Origin: Lutraria lutraria
Lineage: Eukaryota; Mollusca; Bivalvia; Venerida; Mactridae
Direction of reading: 5' to 3'
DNA length: 64,000 nt
Assembly (NCBI GenBank): GCA_964023205.1
Contig: OZ026844.1
Coordinates: 7,128,840 to 7,192,839, forward strand
The notes below the pieces were generated by a model. It worked only from the letters and a program-made list of their open reading frames with translations. It was not told the DNA's origin and did not search any database. A program made the translations under genes and the position numbers. Positions 62,181 through 64,000 of this stretch are shown one piece after another; position 1 is the stretch's first letter; the number at the start of each line of letters is the position of its first letter.

Positions 62181-62340
62181 TTTAAGAATATCTTTTAATA
62201 GTTTTCCTTGGTTCAATACTGTCAGATAGTGTTGTCAGTTATGAACTAATTAATCACTGTTTTAAATCACCCAAGTTTTTAGTCATTATAATCTCATCAA
62301 GATTCAGATCATAATTATATAAGAGATATTATTTACTTAC

Positions 62341-62395
62341 CAGCAACTGGTCATAAGATTTTCTTGGTTACTGCAGAACATTTTTCTTGGATTAT
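62341..62395 (-). CDS. Candidate 55-nt internal exon (minus strand), product unknown
   Basis: On the minus strand ATCTCTCTATCTATTTTCTAG is followed by a 55-nt segment that ends CCAGTTGCTG|GTAAGTAAAT. Acceptor and donor both match consensus well. Only one of three frames is open. In that frame, joining to the exon at 61308 gives an immediate stop. Coding status is therefore unresolved. Confidence 0.3.
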
Positions 62396-62432
62396 CTAGA
62401 AAATAGATAGAGAGATCGACATTCAATAAGCA

Positions 62433-62672
62433 GTGAACAAGCAGAAAATCTTACAAAACAAATTTTGCATATCCCAAATCCCCACTGGAGCTAAGACGAT
62501 AAATCTGGAAAATACAAACAAGTCCACAAACTTTATTCCCTCATTGGTTGCTTCGGCACTGTTTCCTAATTATGTGTCTGTCAATATTTTGCCCATTTTC
62601 GACAGGACGGAATTTGAAAAACTTAATGACTTAATGGATTTTGGCCAGGTTTTACATCCATGTCGCATTTGA
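62433..62672 (+). other. Open frame without an ATG start, not supported as a gene
   Basis: This 79-codon frame opens at GTG; the only ATG lies near its end. The stretch VSVNILPIFDRTEFEKLNDL is protein-like and could be a decayed exon, but no clear splice acceptor or family is evident. Confidence 0.2.
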
Positions 62673-62772
62673 TAGACCAAGTAGGCTCTAGGATGGGGAT
62701 AAGACAAATATGGTTGTCTCTAGGGTGGGGAATTGAACATAATTCTTTTAGAAATGTCAAATTCCCCTGGAT

Positions 62773-63017
62773 TGTATCAAAGACTGGTTTCCAAATCTTT
62801 GTTGTATCAGACTGGTTTCCAAATCTTTGTTGTATCAAAGACTGGTTCCCAAATAATTGTTGTAATAAAGACTGGTTTCCAAATCTTTGTTGTATCAAAG
62901 ACTGGTTCCCAAATCTTTGTTGTATCAAAGACTGGTTCTCAAATAATTGTTGTAATAAAGACTGGTTCCAAAATCTTTGTTGTATCAAAGACTGGTTTCA
63001 AAATCTTAATTGTACCA
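62773..63017. repeat. 30-bp minisatellite, about eight units, open in several frames
   Basis: Units read TGTATCAAAGACTGGTTCCC then AAATCTTTGT, with a second variant carrying AAATAATTGT and TGTAATAAAG. Because 30 is a multiple of three and the unit lacks stops in several frames, ten-residue repeats appear on both strands (CCIKDWFPNL on plus, IQQRFGNQSL on minus). One unit near 62,808 is 2 bp short, which shifts the frame. The variants occur as two standard units per variant unit in part of the array, hinting at a 90-bp sub-structure. Confidence 0.85.
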
Positions 63018-63068
63018 CAGTATTATTGGAAACAGAATGATAGACAGCTTTCTATAGCTGTTACTTAA

Positions 63069-63537
63069 GCTAGGTGCGTATGAATTTTGATGCAGACTAA
63101 AGTACTATGTTTTACTACATCCACCATGCAATTGTTAAACTAGTTTCCATTCTATGTTGCAGTGCTAGTCTATTAAATTTTAGTTCAGTTTCCATTAGTA
63201 CTTCCAGTACTTTGATTGCATGATGATTTCACTTTAGGACCAGCAGTGTTAGTTCATAAAGAATGAATACAGAAAGATTTACTTGAGTTTATCAGGGTTA
63301 ATATTTGACTATGTTACAAATTCATTCATTAAGGCATTAGTATAGTGGCATATTTCTGCATAATTTATTCAGATTACTTAGATTTATTTAGACCTGAGAG
63401 ATTTTCATGATAAGATTTTCTGACTTTAAGGTGGGTCACAGGTTTCCTCACCCAAAATGGTCATTTTTTCAGAACGCACAATAAAGAAAATTTGCATGAA
63501 CATCCTTTAAGGTATTGGCTAAAGCAGAAATGATATA
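63069..63537. other. Intergenic, no gene recognised
   Basis: Nothing recognised. Confidence 0.45.
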
Positions 63538-63690
63538 CAGTAAAACTCGCTTATAACGAAATGCCAGGGGGTATAAAAATTATTTCGCTGTAACCGAGTT
63601 TTCATTGTAACCGAGCACACGCTTATAGTGAAATTTCACTGTAAGTTGCTCACATATAACGAACTTCGTTATAACCTGTATCGGAGGTAT
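63538..63690 (+). mobile_element. Short MITE-like repeat with CTTATAACGAA / TTCGTTATAA inverted words
   Basis: CAGTAAAACTCGCTTATAAC opens the segment. TCGCTGTAACCGAGTTTTCA, TTGTAACCGAGCACACGCTT and CTTCGTTATAACC follow. The opening and closing words are inverted relative to each other. The AACTCGCTTATAACGAA phrase is a widespread invertebrate repeat from memory. Confidence 0.5.
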
Positions 63691-64000
63691 AATTCTTCTA
63701 GATCTATGTAAATATATGTCATGCAATAAATGAATAGAAAACCTTGATGCATATGTATTTTATTCGTGTATTACATTTGATATTGTGAGAAATGTATTTA
63801 ATTTGAATAAATAAATAAACAACTGTGAGTCAAGTATTCAGTTTTATTATGTTTTGTATTTAAATGTATTTCTAATCTCTTGTTTCACTACGCACAAAGA
63901 AATCCTTTATTGTCACACGCCTTAATAATCTCATATTTGGTATTTAATGTCAGTTGCTTTCGTTTTCGAGATGGCGACCCTTCCATATTTTAACATAAAT
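63691..64000. other. Intergenic, no gene recognised
   Basis: AT-rich sequence to the window end with no recognised feature. Confidence 0.45.

Noticed and set aside
62623..63068. Overlapping open frames of 111-126 codons on both strands as genes
   Set aside because: They are produced by the 30-bp minisatellite having no stop in several frames; no splice or start context supports any of them.

Overview
This is AT-rich, gene-poor eukaryotic DNA, most probably from a marine bivalve mollusc. No operon-like gene packing, rRNA, complete tRNA or CRISPR is visible. The bivalve call rests on recalled dispersed-repeat families: elements opening with TTTTTAGCTCAC and closing with GGCCCTCTTGTT, cores carrying AACTAGGTCAC and GGATCTTCACCAAAC, and MITE-like elements opening ACAGTCAAACC. 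It is an inference; no database was searched.

Layout. (1) 1-35,346 is one head-to-tail satellite array with a ~538-bp monomer. It has 66 monomer starts in the window, runs off the left edge, and ends inside the window at a decayed, shortened last monomer. Variant monomers are arranged in higher-order repeats (HORs): a 4,315-bp 8-mer present three times, a 2,695-bp 5-mer twice in tandem, a 1,619-bp 3-mer twice in tandem, and hybrid monomers that mark unequal-exchange points. (2) 35.3-46.3 kb is an intergenic mosaic: a 27-bp tandem repeat, two mobile elements with shared ends but different internal tandem cores, a decayed minus-strand LINE reverse-transcriptase pseudogene whose catalytic YADD-type segment is deleted, and MITE-like copies. 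(3) 46.3-52 kb is mostly unique sequence with one tRNA-like SINE candidate and a few old repeats. (4) 52.0-54.2 kb holds a 685-bp TTAA-bounded inverted-repeat element with 207-bp arms and a minus-strand copy of the shared-end element. (5) 54.5-58.2 kb is a minisatellite field built from ~20-bp units, amplified as 40-bp dimers in two variants and followed by a 44-bp array. (6) 57.5-60.9 kb contains a twin pair of 242-bp TTAA-bounded elements, a pair of convergent tRNA-like units and a dispersed repeat pair. (7) 61.2-62.4 kb carries two exon-like segments on the minus strand with good splice signals but no identifiable product, followed by a 30-bp coding-phase minisatellite (62.77-63.02 kb) and another short repeat.

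No host protein-coding gene can be named with confidence. The repeated ~109-residue open frames in the satellite begin at TTG, a start not normally used in eukaryotes. They are best read as a by-product of very similar monomers. The main biological content is the satellite's HOR organisation and array edge, together with several short transposon families, some of them present in more than one copy.
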